Below are positions 26,791 to 35,513 of a stretch of DNA of 64,000 bases, one piece after another; within the stretch, counting starts at the first letter, position 1, and the number at the start of each line of letters is the position of its first letter. The stretch spans positions 310,001 to 374,000 of the forward strand of contig DAORJK010000002.1 in NCBI GenBank assembly GCA_035438985.1, read 5' to 3'. Position numbers and translations under genes: made by a program. The notes below the pieces were generated by a model. The model made no database searches. It had not been told where the DNA came from and saw only the letters and a list, made by a program, of their open reading frames with translations. This stretch comes from UBA4408 sp002389785. Lineage in GTDB: Bacteria > Bacteroidota > Bacteroidia > UBA4408.

Positions 26791-27165
26791 TTAAAGTTGT
26801 TGCTGAAAGCTTCCCTTAAATTTAAAAAAAGTAGTACTTCCCGAATAAAAACTAAGTTCTGCTTGAATATGAGTGTTATCAAGCTGTTTAATAGAAAAAT
26901 TAGCGCTTAAAATAGCGTCAATTTGTGGGTTAATAATGGCTGTAAATTTTAATGAATCGGCTTTTTTTAAGTGTAGTTTTTTAGCTACAACTTCTTCTAC
27001 AATTTCTTTCACCATTTGGGTTAAACATACCCCCGGAACAATTGGATTACCAGGAAAATGTCCGGCAAAAATTTTATGATTCGCAAATAATTCTACTGCT
27101 GCAATATAATTGCCTTCAGTTTGCTGATTGCAACTAAGTAGTTTATAAAAAGTGCCGGCTAACAT
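26791..27165 (-). CDS. FabZ-like hotdog-fold protein, catalytic Glu replaced
   Basis: 124 residues. The segment HKIFAGHFPGNPIVPGVCLTQ (written here in part: GHFPGNPIVPGV) matches the FabA/FabZ dehydratase active-site helix. The His is kept but the acidic residue that follows PGVxxx in FabZ (PGVLIIE) is Gln here (PGVCLTQ). It may be a dehydratase with altered chemistry, an acyl-carrier-protein-binding thioesterase-like protein, or inactive. It follows a lipoprotein gene with a 1-base overlap. Such proteins occur in aryl polyene and flexirubin loci, but no ketosynthase or ACP gene is nearby. Confidence 0.82.
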   Translation of the reverse strand: MLAGTFYKLLSCNQQTEGNYIAAVELFANHKIFAGHFPGNPIVPGVCLTQMVKEIVEEVVAKKLHLKKADSLKFTAIINPQIDAILSANFSIKQLDNTHIQAELSFYSGSTTFFKFKGSFQQQL

Positions 27166-27800
27166 TATCGTTGTACTAAGGTAAGTATTATTTTTAAGCG
27201 TATGTTCTTATGCTGAATGCGAATACCCGAAGGAATTTCATGTACATAATTTTGCAAATCTAGAACAACTTTCTTCTTTTTACCAAAGCCTTGTTCTATT
27301 TTTTTTGGCAGATTGCTTTGTGGTTCTAACAAATACTGTATGATGGTGTCAGCTTGATTTAGTTGAAGAAGTCTGTTCCCATTTTGATCAGCAAGCAGTG
27401 CTGATTGAGTTTGTTTATATTCAGTTAATAAAAGCTGTATATCGGAGGCAATGGTCGAAACAACCGCCGGGCGGTTTAATTTTTCAATGCAATAAATTAG
27501 CTGGTATCCCGATTTTTTTAACTCTATATCCATCAGTTTAATTCCTGTTTCGGTGGTAAACACTATTCGATAGCTGCTGTCGGGCATATTTTTAACGAGT
27601 AACAAGCCTCCAAATTTTTTTCCATACAAGCTTATTTCTGCCTTATACAATGGCGATGGAGTGCTATTTTTGAAGAGTGGCAAGAGTAAGTCCGAATTGA
27701 TCGTAACCGCTTTTTCCTCCTTTAGTTTCGAAAAACGATTGCTTGCACAGGCACTTATGAGCAAGCAAACTAGCATAAAAGCAATTCTGTTACTACCCAA
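27165..27800 (-). CDS. Hypothetical lipoprotein, possibly LolA/LolB-like
   Basis: I place the start at a TTG at 27800, which gives a lipoprotein signal (GSNR, then IAFMLVCLLISAC). An ATG at 27776 would leave no positive charge before the hydrophobic part, and an upstream ATG at 27899 would add about 33 residues rich in Cys and Phe. The mature part is beta-rich with alternating charged strands (AEISLYGKKFGGLLLVKN, YRIVFTTETGIKLMDIELK) and ends with a basic strand (HKNIRLKIILTLVQR). That pattern resembles the half-barrel of LolA/LolB lipoprotein carriers, but I cannot confirm it. Coupled to the FabZ-like gene. Confidence 0.7.
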   Translation of the reverse strand: MGSNRIAFMLVCLLISACASNRFSKLKEEKAVTINSDLLLPLFKNSTPSPLYKAEISLYGKKFGGLLLVKNMPDSSYRIVFTTETGIKLMDIELKKSGYQLIYCIEKLNRPAVVSTIASDIQLLLTEYKQTQSALLADQNGNRLLQLNQADTIIQYLLEPQSNLPKKIEQGFGKKKKVVLDLQNYVHEIPSGIRIQHKNIRLKIILTLVQR

Positions 27801-27882
27801 TGATAGTATAGTATGTATCGCTTGAGCCTGATCTATTTTTAAGGGTCGAAAGATGCTTTTCACCCTGCAAAAGAAACAAATA

Positions 27883-27913
27883 TTTGTATAGCAGACCAAT
27901 TGAAATATCTTTG
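27883..27913 (+). promoter_or_regulatory. Complete Bacteroidota-type promoter
   Basis: TTTG at 27883-27886, a 19-base spacer, and TATCTTTG (TAnnTTTG) at 27906-27913. Both elements and the spacing agree with the Bacteroidota housekeeping sigma consensus. It should fire rightward into the gene at 27963, with a leader of about 40 bases. Confidence 0.7.
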
Positions 27914-27962
27914 CACTTGTTAAGTGATTTTACTGAGTTGACTTAAGCCTATTACACAATTA

Positions 27963-29030
27963 ATGAAGCGCGAACAATTTATAAACTACCTGTTACACCC
28001 CGAGCAATTAAGCAGTGAAAATGCTTTGGAGCTTGCAGGTTTGCTCAAAGAGTTCCCCTATTTTCAGAGTGCTCAGCTGTTGTATTTAAAAACCTTACAC
28101 AACGAAAATAGCATACATTATCAAAGTCAACTGAAAATTGCTGCAGCTTATTCCGCAAATCGAAAATCCTTGTATTTCTTGATAAATGGTACACCCACAA
28201 AAGTCGAGAATAAACAAACTCAAACCACTTCTAGTTCGATTGAAACAGCAGCATCAAAAGCTACCATTGAAGCTGTTAAACCGGATGAAAAAACGAACAT
28301 TTCAATTCCTGACGAGGTAATTTATGAAGAAATACTCCTAAGTGAATCTTCTACCGGTAGTGAAAAAATTGAAATTGTTGCCAAGGAAACAGTTGCTGGT
28401 TCCAAAAGCGAGACTAATGAAAGCGATAAAAATAAAGCGGCAAATAGCGAAGCTGTGCTGGCAACAACTAGTCCTCATGAATCGTTCAGTGATAGCGAGT
28501 TAGCTTCATTGAATACTACATTATTAGCAGAAGCAATATCTTCGGGTGTATGGGCTGAAAAGGAGCAACAAGTTGAACAGCAAATAATTAAAAATGCGCC
28601 GGTTGAAGTAACCAAGGAAGAGCCATTGCCGGTGAGCGCTATCGGTGAAATTGATTTAAATGCGAATTTGAGTTTTGTTGATTGGCTGAAACGAGTAAGC
28701 GAGATAAACGGTAAATCTATTCCTGCTCCAGCTAATCCTAAGAAAGTGGTAGAAAAAAAGGAAATTATTGAGCAATTTATAAAAACCGAACCCCGCATTG
28801 TACCTAAGAAGCAAGAGTTTTTTAATCCGGTAAATAAAGCCCGTCAAAGCGTGATGGAAAACGATGCCATTGTATCTGAAACACTTGCCAAAATTTATAT
28901 CAAGCAGGGTAACTTCCAACGGGCAATAAAATCTTTTGAAATTTTAAGTTTGAAATTTCCGGAAAAAAGCAGTTACTTTGCAGCCCAAATTTTAAAAATC
29001 AAGGCAATACAACAAGACAAGAATAAATAA
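27963..29030 (+). CDS. Conserved protein with C-terminal TPR-like repeat
   Basis: 355 residues, no signal peptide. The N-terminal 75 residues are helical (FINYLLHPEQLSSENALELAGLLKEFPYFQSAQLLYLKTL), the middle (about 80-300) is low-complexity, rich in Ser, Glu, Lys and Thr, and the C-terminus (about 300-350) holds a TPR-like pair (LAKIYIKQGNFQRAIKSFEIL). It looks like a cytoplasmic scaffold. It is driven by the promoter at 27.9 kb and precedes secG, a pairing I recall from other Bacteroidota. Function unknown. Confidence 0.8.
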   Translation: MKREQFINYLLHPEQLSSENALELAGLLKEFPYFQSAQLLYLKTLHNENSIHYQSQLKIAAAYSANRKSLYFLINGTPTKVENKQTQTTSSSIETAASKATIEAVKPDEKTNISIPDEVIYEEILLSESSTGSEKIEIVAKETVAGSKSETNESDKNKAANSEAVLATTSPHESFSDSELASLNTTLLAEAISSGVWAEKEQQVEQQIIKNAPVEVTKEEPLPVSAIGEIDLNANLSFVDWLKRVSEINGKSIPAPANPKKVVEKKEIIEQFIKTEPRIVPKKQEFFNPVNKARQSVMENDAIVSETLAKIYIKQGNFQRAIKSFEILSLKFPEKSSYFAAQILKIKAIQQDKNK

Positions 29031-29091
29031 GTCATTGTTGCGGCTTTTTTTAATTTGAAACAATTAATGTAAATAATATATACGAAAAAAA

Positions 29092-29430
29092 ATGGGAACA
29101 TTTGTAACAGTTTTAATCATGATTATTTGTGTAGTGTTGGTATTGGTGGTGTTGGTTCAGAATTCTAAAGGGGGAGGGCTATCCTCACAGTTTAGCAGCA
29201 GCAATCAAGTAATGGGTGTGAAAAAAACCAGTGAACTAATTGAGAAAATTACTTGGGGTTTAGCCATTGCACTTTTAGTGTTGAGTATTACTTCATCGTT
29301 TCTTCTAAACTCCACTACAACCGTAGCTAAGGATACGGAATTGCGCGAGAAAATTGAAAATTCTGCTGCTCCAAAACCATTACAAAACTTACCTGCTGCC
29401 GCTACTCAAGCTGCCGACAGCGCAAAATAA
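29092..29430 (+). CDS. secG: Preprotein translocase subunit SecG
   Basis: 112 residues with two membrane helices (about 3-22 and 56-78) joined by the SecG-type loop NSKGGGLSSQFSSSNQVMGVKK. The Ala/Pro-rich tail is longer than in E. coli SecG, as usual in this phylum. It assists SecYE in moving proteins across the inner membrane. The gene ends at a double hairpin. Confidence 0.93.
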   Translation: MGTFVTVLIMIICVVLVLVVLVQNSKGGGLSSQFSSSNQVMGVKKTSELIEKITWGLAIALLVLSITSSFLLNSTTTVAKDTELREKIENSAAPKPLQNLPAAATQAADSAK

Positions 29431-29432
29431 TA

Positions 29433-29511
29433 AATTACAAAACTCCTTAAAGCCGGAGTTGTAATTCACACATCTTTTAAAATGTCAGAGTGTCCGCATT
29501 TCTGACATTTT
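29433..29511 (+). terminator. Tandem hairpins between secG and groES
   Basis: Two stem-loops lie in a row. The first pairs AATTACAAAACTCC (from 29433) with GGAGTTGTAATT (to about 29466) with a small bulge. The second has a perfect 11-bp stem, AAAATGTCAGA (29479-29489) and TCTGACATTTT (29501-29511), followed by T residues, a classical intrinsic terminator. It separates secG from the chaperonin operon. Confidence 0.82.
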
Positions 29512-29640
29512 TTGTTTCATGCATAGCGAATCCTGCAAAATTGTCCCCTTTAATTTGAAAATCAGCTAATGGCATAAAGTGTGACAAGTGCAAGCGGTCA
29601 AAAAAAATCAATCTAACATTCAAACTAAATAATTTCAAAA

Positions 29641-29919
29641 ATGGCTAAAGTAAAAATTACCCCAATTGGTGACAGAGTTATTGTTGAAGCTGCTGCTGCT
29701 GAAACAAAAACCGCAGGAGGACTTATTATTCCGGATACTGCGAAGGAGAAACCTCAGAAAGGAAAAGTGATTGCAGTTGGTAACGGTAAAAAGGATGAAC
29801 CAATGACCGTAAAAGTTGGTGATGAAGTATTGTATGGAAAGTATGCCGGAACAGAAGTAACAGTTGATGGCAAAGATTACCTTATTATGCGCGAATCCGA
29901 CATTTTCGCAATCGTTTAA
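29641..29919 (+). CDS. groES: Co-chaperonin GroES
   Basis: 92 residues, full length. It contains PIGDRVIVE near the start, the mobile loop TKTAGGLIIPDTAKEKPQ and the VLYGKYAGTEV strand. It caps the GroEL chamber. It lies 62 bases ahead of groL. I find no CIRCE element upstream, so the HrcA type of heat-shock control is not evident here. Confidence 0.97.
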   Translation: MAKVKITPIGDRVIVEAAAAETKTAGGLIIPDTAKEKPQKGKVIAVGNGKKDEPMTVKVGDEVLYGKYAGTEVTVDGKDYLIMRESDIFAIV

Positions 29920-29981
29920 TTAGCTCAAAATTAACCAAGATTATTAATTGAATACTAACGTAAAAAACAACTCAAAATAAA

Positions 29982-31625
29982 ATGGCAAAAGATATCACAT
30001 TTAACCTGGAAGCACGCGACGCTCTGAAAAAAGGAGTGGATGCATTGGCGAATGCTGTAAAAGTAACACTTGGACCTAAAGGCCGAAACGTAATTATTGA
30101 TAAAAAATATGGTGCTCCGGCTATCACTAAAGATGGAGTAAGCGTAGCAAAGGAAATTGAATTAAAAGACCCAGTTGAAAATATGGGTGCTCAATTGGTA
30201 AAGGAAGTTGCTAGTAAAACAGCTGATATTGCCGGTGATGGAACTACTACAGCTACTGTTTTGGCTCAGGCTATCATTACTGCCGGGTTAAAAAACGTTG
30301 CAGCTGGAGCTAATCCGATGGATTTAAAAAGAGGTATTGATAAGGCTGTAATTGCGGTTATCGAAAACTTGAAGAAGCAATCTCAAAATGTAGGCGACGA
30401 CAACAAAAAAATTGAACAAGTTGCTACCATATCAGCGAATAACGATGCTACCATTGGTAAGTTAATAGCCGATGCTATGAAGAAAGTGAAAAAAGAAGGG
30501 GTTATTACTGTTGAAGAAGCGAAAGGAACCGAAACTACAGTGGAAGTGGTAGAAGGAATGCAATTCGACCGAGGATATATTTCTCCTTATTTCGTGACCA
30601 ATGCTGAGAAAATGGAAGCTGTAATGGAAACTCCATATGTGTTGATTTACGACAAGAAGATTTCTTCAATGAAAGAATTGTTACCAATTCTCGAAAAGGC
30701 TGCTCAATCAGGTCGTCCTTTGTTAATCATTGCTGAAGATATTGATGGTGAAGCATTGGCAACATTAGTGGTAAATAAAATTCGTGGATCATTAAAAATA
30801 TGTGCTGTGAAGGCTCCCGGATTTGGTGACCGCAGAAAAGCGATGCTTGAAGACATTGCAATTCTTACCGGTGGAACAATGATTTCTGAAGAAGGAGGAT
30901 ATAAATTAGAAAATGCTGATTTATCTTACCTTGGAAAAGCTGAAAAAATTACTGTTGATAAAGACAATACCACAATAGTAAATGGTTCAGGTAAAAAGGC
31001 TGATATCACTGCACGTGTGAATCAAATTAAAGCTCAAATTGAAAATACTACCTCTGATTACGACAAAGAGAAATTACAAGAGCGTTTGGCTAAATTAGCC
31101 GGTGGCGTTGCTGTACTTTATGTAGGTGCTGCCACTGAAGTTGAAATGAAAGAGAAGAAAGACCGTGTAGATGATGCGCTTCATGCAACCCGTGCAGCAG
31201 TTGAAGAAGGAATTGTTGCAGGTGGCGGTGTAGCATACATTCGTGCAATTGATTCGTTAGAAAAATTAAAAGGTTCAAACGAAGACGAAAATACAGGTAT
31301 CGCTATTATTCGCAGAGCTATTGAAGAACCACTTCGTCAAATTGTTGCAAATGCAGGTGGTGAAGGCTCAGTTGTAGTGAATAAAGTAAAAGAAGGAAAA
31401 GCAGACTTCGGTTATAATGCACGCACCGATAAATTTGAAAATTTGTTAGCTGCCGGTGTAATCGACCCTACAAAGGTTACTCGTGTTGCTCTCGAAAATG
31501 CAGCTTCAATTGCAGCCATGTTGTTAACTACCGAATGTGTGTTAGCTGAACAAAAAGAAGATGCTGCACCAATGCCGGGTGGCGGAATGCCGGGCGGAAT
31601 GGGCGGAATGGGTGGCATGATGTAA
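29982..31625 (+). CDS. groL: Chaperonin GroEL
   Basis: 547 residues, full length. Hallmarks are LGPKGRNV and GDGTTTATVLAQ (ATP site), the apical-domain AEDIDGEALATLVVNK, GGGVAYIRA and the C-terminal Gly-Gly-Met tail (GGMPGGMGGMGGMM). It folds cytosolic proteins with GroES. A terminator follows. Confidence 0.98.
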   Translation: MAKDITFNLEARDALKKGVDALANAVKVTLGPKGRNVIIDKKYGAPAITKDGVSVAKEIELKDPVENMGAQLVKEVASKTADIAGDGTTTATVLAQAIITAGLKNVAAGANPMDLKRGIDKAVIAVIENLKKQSQNVGDDNKKIEQVATISANNDATIGKLIADAMKKVKKEGVITVEEAKGTETTVEVVEGMQFDRGYISPYFVTNAEKMEAVMETPYVLIYDKKISSMKELLPILEKAAQSGRPLLIIAEDIDGEALATLVVNKIRGSLKICAVKAPGFGDRRKAMLEDIAILTGGTMISEEGGYKLENADLSYLGKAEKITVDKDNTTIVNGSGKKADITARVNQIKAQIENTTSDYDKEKLQERLAKLAGGVAVLYVGAATEVEMKEKKDRVDDALHATRAAVEEGIVAGGGVAYIRAIDSLEKLKGSNEDENTGIAIIRRAIEEPLRQIVANAGGEGSVVVNKVKEGKADFGYNARTDKFENLLAAGVIDPTKVTRVALENAASIAAMLLTTECVLAEQKEDAAPMPGGGMPGGMGGMGGMM

Positions 31626-31650
31626 TTATTAAATAAGATTAATACAAGTA

Positions 31651-31687
31651 AAAACGTCTCGGAAGCATTTTTCGGGACGTTTTTTTA
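31651..31687 (+). terminator. Terminator after groL
   Basis: AAAACGTCTCGGAA pairs with TTTCGGGACGTTTT (two G-U pairs), followed by a T-run. It ends the groES-groL operon. Confidence 0.88.
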
Positions 31688-31862
31688 TGATACCAATCCT
31701 TTTTTTTAGTTCACTTCCAACCCTATAGGATGATTTGACATTTTTTCAGTTCAGCTATTTACACGCTTGTAACCTGATTTTTCCTGTTGAGCTTTTTTCT
31801 CAAACTATCGACCTGTATGCATCGTAGTTTTACACATAAACGCAATTTAAAATCAGCGGGTT

Positions 31863-32276
31863 ATGAGAAAAATTATACTAATTGGTCCTTTTATTCTGCT
31901 TATCATAGGAGGTGTTTTTATCTTTTTTAAAATCAACCATAAAAATGTAAACATGGCTTCACAAAAACCTGATTATGTAGTGTCTGCTTCGCGATTGTTC
32001 AACGAATTTGAGCTGGTTGAAGCTACTGCCAATGCAAAATATGAAGACAAAATTATTGAAGTGGTTGGCAGTGTAAGAGAAGTAAAAAGAACAATCGACA
32101 ATGATATTATTGTGCTATTAGCCAGTGGTAATACAATGTTTTCGGTTCGCTGCAAGTTGGCCTCAAGTGAGCGACCATTTGCTATGGACATTCAAGAAAA
32201 TGAAGAGATAGCCGTTCGAGGTATTTGCAAGGGAATGTTGTTGGATGTGCTGCTTGAAGAATGTATCATTGATTAA
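31863..32276 (+). CDS. Small membrane-anchored OB-fold protein
   Basis: 137 residues. An N-terminal hydrophobic helix (about 3-23, IILIGPFILLIIGGVFIFF) is followed by a domain with OB-fold character: IIEVVGSVREVKRTIDNDIIVLLASG, VRCKLASSE and EIAVRGICKGMLLDVLLEECI. It resembles the tRNA_anti-like OB-fold family of Bacteroidota, in which the conserved Cys residues may pair. Probably anchored in the inner membrane with the domain in the periplasm, or a secreted protein. Ligand unknown; neighbours give no hint. Confidence 0.78.
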   Translation: MRKIILIGPFILLIIGGVFIFFKINHKNVNMASQKPDYVVSASRLFNEFELVEATANAKYEDKIIEVVGSVREVKRTIDNDIIVLLASGNTMFSVRCKLASSERPFAMDIQENEEIAVRGICKGMLLDVLLEECIID

Positions 32277-32310
32277 TATAAATGGTTTTTTCTTTCTAGA
32301 GTATAAAACG

Positions 32311-32345
32311 AAAAGCGCTGTCGAATTAGTATCGACAACGCTTTT
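32311..32345. terminator. Bidirectional hairpin terminator
   Basis: AAAAGCGCTGTCGA pairs with TCGACAACGCTTTT with one mismatch, loop of 7, A- and T-runs on the outer sides. It lies between the convergent OB-fold gene and the T9SS cargo gene. Confidence 0.86.
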
Positions 32346-32347
32346 TA

Positions 32348-32367
32348 CTAAACTAAACTAAACTAAA
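32348..32367. repeat. Short tandem repeat, CTAAA x4
   Basis: Four perfect copies of the 5-mer CTAAA directly after the terminator and 3 bases before the stop of the T9SS cargo gene. No function visible; a candidate for length variation between strains. Confidence 0.7.
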
Positions 32368-32370
32368 CAA

Positions 32371-33930
32371 CTATTCTATGGTTAACTTGCCTTGCAGCAT
32401 TTTATCTGCCGATTGTAGCATTACGAAATATAAGCCGGAAGCCAAATTTTGCTTATCAAGCATTACCTGATTGCCTCGAATATTATTTTGTTCAAAAACT
32501 ACACTGCCTTGAGCGTCGATCAGTTTTAAAGTATAAACTTGATTTAGAGTATTCGAAAAAGCAATTCTTACCTGCTCTTTCATTGGATTGGGAGAGATAT
32601 GTAGTTTTTCAGGTGCCGATTGGGCGATTGAATTTATGCCGAGTAATCCTAAGTCATAAAGTGACTTAACCTGGGATGCAGTAGACTTTAAACCAGCAAT
32701 GCTGTTGGTGTTATCTTGATGAAAAACATAAGCTACCTCTAAATCAATTACAGCTCCTGCATTAAAAGTGAAGGGTCCATGTGTACCCAATGAGCGCCAA
32801 TCGGTACCATTTGAAGCATTTTGGGCCCAATAGAGTCCAGCAAATGCCGAATCGGAAGATCCCGGGAAAATATAATTTGCAGCTAAAGAACTAGTATCAT
32901 ATTGTAAATGATTCCCATTTTTATCGATAGCGCGCATGTAGTTATAATAGTTTAAACTGCTGGTAGGATTTCCAAATACACTAAAATCATTTCTATAACC
33001 ATAGGTATAGTTCAGCGATTTATTTAAAAAAACCAATCCCATGGCCGGTGGATTCGGGCCATATCCCATTTGCCCTTCATCCAAGCTGTCAGAATTGTAA
33101 GCATACAGCATGTTCTTCAATACGTCAGTTCCAATAAAATCGTCTATGCTATTTCCAATATCAAAATCATTCCAAAGACTTATGTAAGTTGAATCGTAAG
33201 TAATCGCTGAATTATTTTTTATTCGCTGTTCAACAAAAATGGTATTGTTTAATTCAGGGAAATTAGGTGAGTTAAAAGCATAGGCCATTCCGTGAACTTC
33301 AATATCCATAGGCAAACCATTACTTTCAGTATGACTGGTATTGTCATTAAATACAAAATAAATGGCTTGGTCTCCTTTGATTGATGGATAATCTCCGGAG
33401 TTCGGTTCGTATATACCGTTATTATTCAAATCATAAAAAGGAGCAAATACTGCACTCCCGTAATTTCCCGGCCAATCCAAAATCTCCTGAGGAATTGTAA
33501 ATCCAACAGTAGTATTGTTTGCAACAAAATTGTCAATGACACTTTGGTTAATTTTCCATACTTTATTCATGTTTGCAGAAACAGCCATGTTCACCTTGGG
33601 GCCTGCAACAAAATCATTCCCAGTTTGTTTGTAGGTTTGACAAGCAGTATGCAGACTTCCTCCCGGGTCAATTCCTCCAATCCAAAGCCCACTTGCAAAT
33701 ACTGAATTTTTACCGCTTCCTGCCGGCACTTCAAAACCAGGCTCCGATATATATACCACATTTCCAAGTTGAGTATGCTTATCAAATAAGGCTCCATCAG
33801 AGTTTACCGTAGCGCTAACATTGTTGATGTCTAAAACAGCACTGGCGGGTAATAGTTGTGCATGAGTAGAAAGCGATTGAAAAATTATAGAAACAAAAGC
33901 TATTGAAATTGATAGGTAGTGTGTTTTCAT
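32371..33930 (-). CDS. Secreted protein with T9SS type A sorting domain
   Basis: 519 residues. The signal peptide ends near STHAQ. The body (about 30-430) is a beta-rich extracellular region. It includes VFASGLWIGGID and a calcium-loop-like DLNNNGIYEPNSGDYP (about 168-183), of the type seen in dockerin-like or EF-hand-like loops. I recognise no enzyme domain. The C-terminal 80 residues form a T9SS sorting domain (HISPNPMKEQVRIAF, then LASGLYFVML). Export by the T9SS at 52-58 kb is expected. Possible adhesin or matrix protein. Confidence 0.88.
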   Translation of the reverse strand: MKTHYLSISIAFVSIIFQSLSTHAQLLPASAVLDINNVSATVNSDGALFDKHTQLGNVVYISEPGFEVPAGSGKNSVFASGLWIGGIDPGGSLHTACQTYKQTGNDFVAGPKVNMAVSANMNKVWKINQSVIDNFVANNTTVGFTIPQEILDWPGNYGSAVFAPFYDLNNNGIYEPNSGDYPSIKGDQAIYFVFNDNTSHTESNGLPMDIEVHGMAYAFNSPNFPELNNTIFVEQRIKNNSAITYDSTYISLWNDFDIGNSIDDFIGTDVLKNMLYAYNSDSLDEGQMGYGPNPPAMGLVFLNKSLNYTYGYRNDFSVFGNPTSSLNYYNYMRAIDKNGNHLQYDTSSLAANYIFPGSSDSAFAGLYWAQNASNGTDWRSLGTHGPFTFNAGAVIDLEVAYVFHQDNTNSIAGLKSTASQVKSLYDLGLLGINSIAQSAPEKLHISPNPMKEQVRIAFSNTLNQVYTLKLIDAQGSVVFEQNNIRGNQVMLDKQNLASGLYFVMLQSADKMLQGKLTIE

Positions 33931-34013
33931 GTTGTAGTTTTAAATGAATACTGAATTAATTTTTCGACGTCGTATATACATGACATATAACACACACAAT
34001 ACGTTGCCTGAAC

Positions 34014-35513
34014 TTATTTTTTTGAATGAATATAATACGCTATTCCTGCATGTATTCCGCACTTTGTCCAATTTTGTTTTAGCGCATAGTTGCTTGAAAA
34101 TACAGAACTTGGATTGGTTTGGTAATAGGGTGAAATAGTTAATGCAAAGCTTTTAGTTATTTCATAGGATGCATTTATCCCTATCATGTATCCGATGCCG
34201 GTTAGGTTTTTGTAATTATCTCGACTTAATTTAGTATCCAGCTCAGTATAATTTTGAGGATTAATTTCTGTTCCTTTTTTAGTAAACAAACAATTAATAC
34301 GCAATCCAGCATACACTCCTAAGCGAATTTTTGTCAATAAAAAGTCATATCCGGCAAGTAACGGAATATCTATAAGCGTATACTGCATGTTGCTGGTAAC
34401 TTGATTCTTAGTGTTACTTATTATAACTAAGGTGTCGTAATTTTTAATTACTAAGGGTGCATTAAATGGGTCTTGCAATGAATAAAAAGAAGAAACCGAA
34501 TCAATGTATAGTTCTTTAATTTCTTGTTCATGTTGTAAACTATATTTTCGGCTAAGCGATGTACCGCTAAATCCTACTTTTAAATAAGCCCTTTTCGTAA
34601 AATAGTAACTCAACAATACTTCTCCACTAAAGGCTCTTTGATACATCGTGCTACTATCAATACGTGCTGAAAAACCCGGAATACCAACATCCCTATTTTT
34701 AATGAAATAATAATCCGGACCCAACAAGGCTTCAATTCGAAATTTTGTTGATTTAGCTATTTCTATGGGCGACGCTACAATTGCCGTTGGAAGCATGTTT
34801 TCAGTGATCTTGTGTCGGTTGGTATCCAATACTGAAATGGACCTAATACTGCTATCTTCGGGTGATTTATCAATTGGAGACTGTTTCGTATCCACTTTCA
34901 TTTGAGGAGTGTCAACAGGAGTAGTTACCGGTGAAAAAGGCTGGCTCGTTACTTCTACAGTAGGACTTGATTTCTCAGGATCTTTGAGGTTATCAGAGTG
35001 AAGTGTAACTGTTGATGATAGAAGTATTTCCGGCAATCCTTCTAATGTTTTACTATTGTTTGAAGGTTCAACTGAACTGGAAGGTAAATCAGACGACTGG
35101 CCATCGGCTGAATTTTTTGTTGAATTTGCGAATGCGAGGCTTACATTTTTAGCAGTTCCATGAATAGTCTTGCTTTGCACTTTGCCGAAATTTTTGTGTG
35201 AATCAGAATGTTTTTTAAAGGTGGGTTTTTCGCTTATCGCTGAGTTATTGTTATTGATCGGTTGGGAGGTACTTAGAGCAGAAGTTACGGGTGAAGTATG
35301 TGATGTATTACAAAAGGGCAATGCCAAAAGCAACATCACCAGTAAATCGGCAAACGCAAACCAGGCTAGTTTAGAACGATCCAAATTAGTACCCAACTCG
35401 GGCTTTTGCAATTTAGTTTCAATTTTATTCCATAAATCAGCAGGTACTTCCTCAGAGTAGGAGTACAATTTATTTCTGATTTTATTTTCCAAATTATCCC
35501 TTTCTTCTTTCAT
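34014..35513 (-). CDS. Anti-sigma-like N-terminus, one membrane helix, long linker and outer-membrane-type beta-barrel
   Basis: 499 residues. Residues 1-45 are soluble and helical (VPADLWNKIETKL), of the type that leads Bacteroidota anti-sigma factors. Residues 49-67 form one membrane helix (LAWFAFADLLVMLLLALPF). A Ser/Thr/Pro/Asn-rich linker runs to about residue 255. The last 240 residues are a PorT-like outer membrane beta-barrel domain (FRIEALLGPDYYFI and many aromatic strands). There is no cleavable signal peptide. The start overlaps the ECF sigma factor stop (ATGA), so the two are made together. The layout suggests one protein spanning from cytoplasm to outer membrane that controls the sigma factor; that is an inference. 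Confidence 0.85.
   Translation of the reverse strand: MKEERDNLENKIRNKLYSYSEEVPADLWNKIETKLQKPELGTNLDRSKLAWFAFADLLVMLLLALPFCNTSHTSPVTSALSTSQPINNNNSAISEKPTFKKHSDSHKNFGKVQSKTIHGTAKNVSLAFANSTKNSADGQSSDLPSSSVEPSNNSKTLEGLPEILLSSTVTLHSDNLKDPEKSSPTVEVTSQPFSPVTTPVDTPQMKVDTKQSPIDKSPEDSSIRSISVLDTNRHKITENMLPTAIVASPIEIAKSTKFRIEALLGPDYYFIKNRDVGIPGFSARIDSSTMYQRAFSGEVLLSYYFTKRAYLKVGFSGTSLSRKYSLQHEQEIKELYIDSVSSFYSLQDPFNAPLVIKNYDTLVIISNTKNQVTSNMQYTLIDIPLLAGYDFLLTKIRLGVYAGLRINCLFTKKGTEINPQNYTELDTKLSRDNYKNLTGIGYMIGINASYEITKSFALTISPYYQTNPSSVFSSNYALKQNWTKCGIHAGIAYYIHSKK

Noticed and set aside
29520..29640. Search for a CIRCE heat-shock operator upstream of groES
   Set aside because: No TTAGCACTC-N9-GAGTGCTAA-like inverted repeat is present.
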